From the NCBI GenBank assembly GCA_947377705.1, contig CANCGU010000152.1, positions 1 through 6,558 of the forward strand: a stretch of 6,558 bases of DNA, read 5' to 3'. The DNA is from Comamonadaceae bacterium. GTDB lineage: Bacteria; Pseudomonadota; Gammaproteobacteria; Burkholderiales; Burkholderiaceae. Shown one piece after another: positions 5,490 through 6,558 of the stretch (the stretch's first letter is position 1; each line of letters opens with the position of its first letter). The position numbers and the translations under genes were made by a program. The notes beneath the pieces are model-generated. The model had not been told where the DNA came from. It did not search any database and saw only the letters and a program-made list of their open reading frames with translations.

Positions 5490-6389
5490 TCAGCGTGTTT
5501 TGTGCCCCACCAATCCGGAAGCGAGTGCGGTTCCCAGAACAATGACCAACGCACAGCCCATCATCCAATGGGTGACGACTTCGTCTAAGAACATCACACC
5601 GACTAGGTTGGCGAATACGGGAATGAGATACGTGACTGTCATGGTGCGCGCAGGACCCGTGCGTGTCATTAATCGGAAATAAAGTACATAAGCCAGTGAT
5701 GTGCAAAGCAAGCCCGCAATGGCTAAAGCGCCCCATGCCTGAAGTGGTGGCATGTCGTTGGGCCAAGTCAGTAGGGCGGGAATACAAAGTCCGATGCTGG
5801 CGCCCCACAAGCTACCCGTTGTCGTCACGAGTGAAGGCACATTGTGCAAATAGCGTTTGGTGAAACTGCCTGCCACGCCATAGCAAAACGTAGCGATCAA
5901 GCAAGCGACCACAGCCAGTCCTGCACCGCCTGCCTTGAACGAAATGCCCCCCGGCACATCGCTGGCAAGCAACACCACGCCTGTAAAACCCAACGCCAAC
6001 CCCAAGGCACGCATGGCATTGAGCTTGTCGCCTAGCCAAAACCAAGCGATGAGTGCGCCAAACAACGGTGTGGTCGCATTCAAGATGGACGATAACCCCG
6101 TGCTGATGTGCATCAAGGCATAGGCATAGCAAGCGAAAGGAATACCCGCGTTGAGGATGCCCAACGACAGGGTGGGTCGCCAGTGTTGGGAAAGCATGGG
6201 CACTTCACCGCGCCAAATCAAAATCGGCGTGAGCATGATGGCCGCCAAGGTGACCCGTACCCAAGCCGTCGGAAATGCACCAAAGGCGTAGGCACCTTCG
6301 CGCATGAATAAAAACGATGAACCCCACAGGACCGCTAGCAGCACAAACTCAGGCACCCATTCACGCCAATCCAAATGCTTTTCAGTCAT
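5490..6389 (-). CDS. EamA-domain DMT family transporter
   Basis: 299-residue inner-membrane protein of the drug/metabolite transporter superfamily, built from two EamA repeats. The first repeat (about 13-142) opens with [16 protein letters not shown] (17-32) and ends with the typical helix pair containing [21 protein letters not shown] (103-123). The second (about 155-293) carries the matching motif [20 protein letters not shown] (251-270). About ten hydrophobic segments are visible, as expected for the family, and the length is normal. Members export or import amino acids, metabolites or drugs; substrate cannot be assigned from sequence. Its ATG overlaps the stop codon of the upstream methyltransferase gene as ATGA, so the two are probably cotranscribed and coupled. 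TGAGG ten bases upstream is at best a weak ribosome site. I see no specific functional link to the catabolic operon, although aromatic-acid transport cannot be ruled out. Confidence 0.96.
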   Translation of the reverse strand: MTEKHLDWREWVPEFVLLAVLWGSSFLFMREGAYAFGAFPTAWVRVTLAAIMLTPILIWRGEVPMLSQHWRPTLSLGILNAGIPFACYAYALMHISTGLSSILNATTPLFGALIAWFWLGDKLNAMRALGLALGFTGVVLLASDVPGGISFKAGGAGLAVVACLIATFCYGVAGSFTKRYLHNVPSLVTTTGSLWGASIGLCIPALLTWPNDMPPLQAWGALAIAGLLCTSLAYVLYFRLMTRTGPARTMTVTYLIPVFANLVGVMFLDEVVTHWMMGCALVIVLGTALASGLVGHKTR

Positions 6390-6558
6390 GCGTGTGTGGC
6401 CTCAAGTGCGAGCAAATGTTTTTTGCGGTCTAAGCCACCTGCAAAGCCTGTGAGAGAACCGTTTGCGCCCAACACCCTGTGGCAAGGCACGATGATGCTG
6501 TGTGGGTTTTGGCCGATGGCTGCGCCTACGGCGCGCACGGCTTTGGCGTTGTCAATGT
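6386..6558 (-). CDS. ogt: Methylated-DNA--[protein]-cysteine S-methyltransferase, C-terminal part (N-terminus beyond window)
   Basis: Only the last 56 residues are inside the window. They hold the signature of O6-alkylguanine DNA alkyltransferases: [15 protein letters not shown] is the DNA-recognition and asparagine-hinge region, and IIVPCHRV contains the acceptor cysteine that takes the alkyl group irreversibly. [20 protein letters not shown] is the C-terminal conserved block with the glutamate that activates the cysteine through His. The protein ends shortly after this domain, as Ogt and Ada C-terminal domains do. Whether an Ada regulatory domain precedes it cannot be seen; ogt is the simpler reading. 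The stop overlaps the transporter ATG as ATGA. Confidence 0.94.
   Translation of the reverse strand, partial: IDNAKAVRAVGAAIGQNPHSIIVPCHRVLGANGSLTGFAGGLDRKKHLLALEATHA

Noticed and set aside
5309..5554. N-terminal extension of the 81-residue protein to 163 residues.
   Set aside because: It overlaps the end of the transporter gene, crosses two hairpins, and has a composition unlike the conserved-looking C-terminal part.
5458..5808. 116-residue minus-strand ORF inside the transporter gene.
   Set aside because: It is an alternative frame of a well-supported transporter, His/Arg/Ser-rich and without domain signals.

Overview
This 6.56 kb window looks like chromosome from a betaproteobacterium of the Burkholderiales, most likely Comamonadaceae (Limnohabitans- or Rhodoferax-like). 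That is an inference from gene content and moderately high GC, not from a marker gene. Every gene I can support is on the minus strand, so transcription runs from high to low coordinates. No rRNA, tRNA, CRISPR array, insertion sequence or phage gene was seen.

Layout in transcription order. At the right edge is the C-terminal end of an Ogt-type O6-alkylguanine DNA methyltransferase (6386-6558). It overlaps by ATGA with a ten-helix EamA/DMT transporter (5490-6389). A 181-base gap with two small hairpins follows, one of them GC-rich and terminator-like. Then come a probable 81-residue soluble protein (5063-5308), a 105-base AT-rich gap, and a four-helix membrane protein of unknown function (4451-4957). 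A 215-base intergenic region (4236-4450) holds a 39-bp inverted repeat, a sigma-54-like element, a 7-bp hairpin and an eight-codon mini-ORF with a very strong Shine-Dalgarno.

The main content is a catabolic operon from 4235 to the left edge. It encodes a 784-residue fusion of a flavoprotein aromatic monooxygenase and an Old Yellow Enzyme reductase, of the 2-aminobenzoyl-CoA monooxygenase/reductase / salicylyl-CoA 5-hydroxylase type. An SDR dehydrogenase, a MarR regulator and an enoyl-CoA hydratase/isomerase (cut by the window edge) follow. All three junctions are ATGA overlaps, so the four genes appear to be one translationally coupled transcript.

The set matches the known logic of aerobic CoA-dependent anthranilate-type catabolism. 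The ring is hydroxylated and then reduced as a CoA thioester by the fusion enzyme, and the alicyclic CoA product is processed by beta-oxidation-like enzymes. The CoA ligase that would identify the substrate is not in the window, so anthranilate versus salicylate cannot be settled here. The MarR protein probably binds the inverted repeat in front of the operon and responds to an aromatic acid or its CoA ester.

I see no clearly new biological system. The best leads are the operator/promoter architecture at 4248-4293, the mini-ORF at 4397-4423, and atypical active-site residues in the crotonase-fold and OYE domains.
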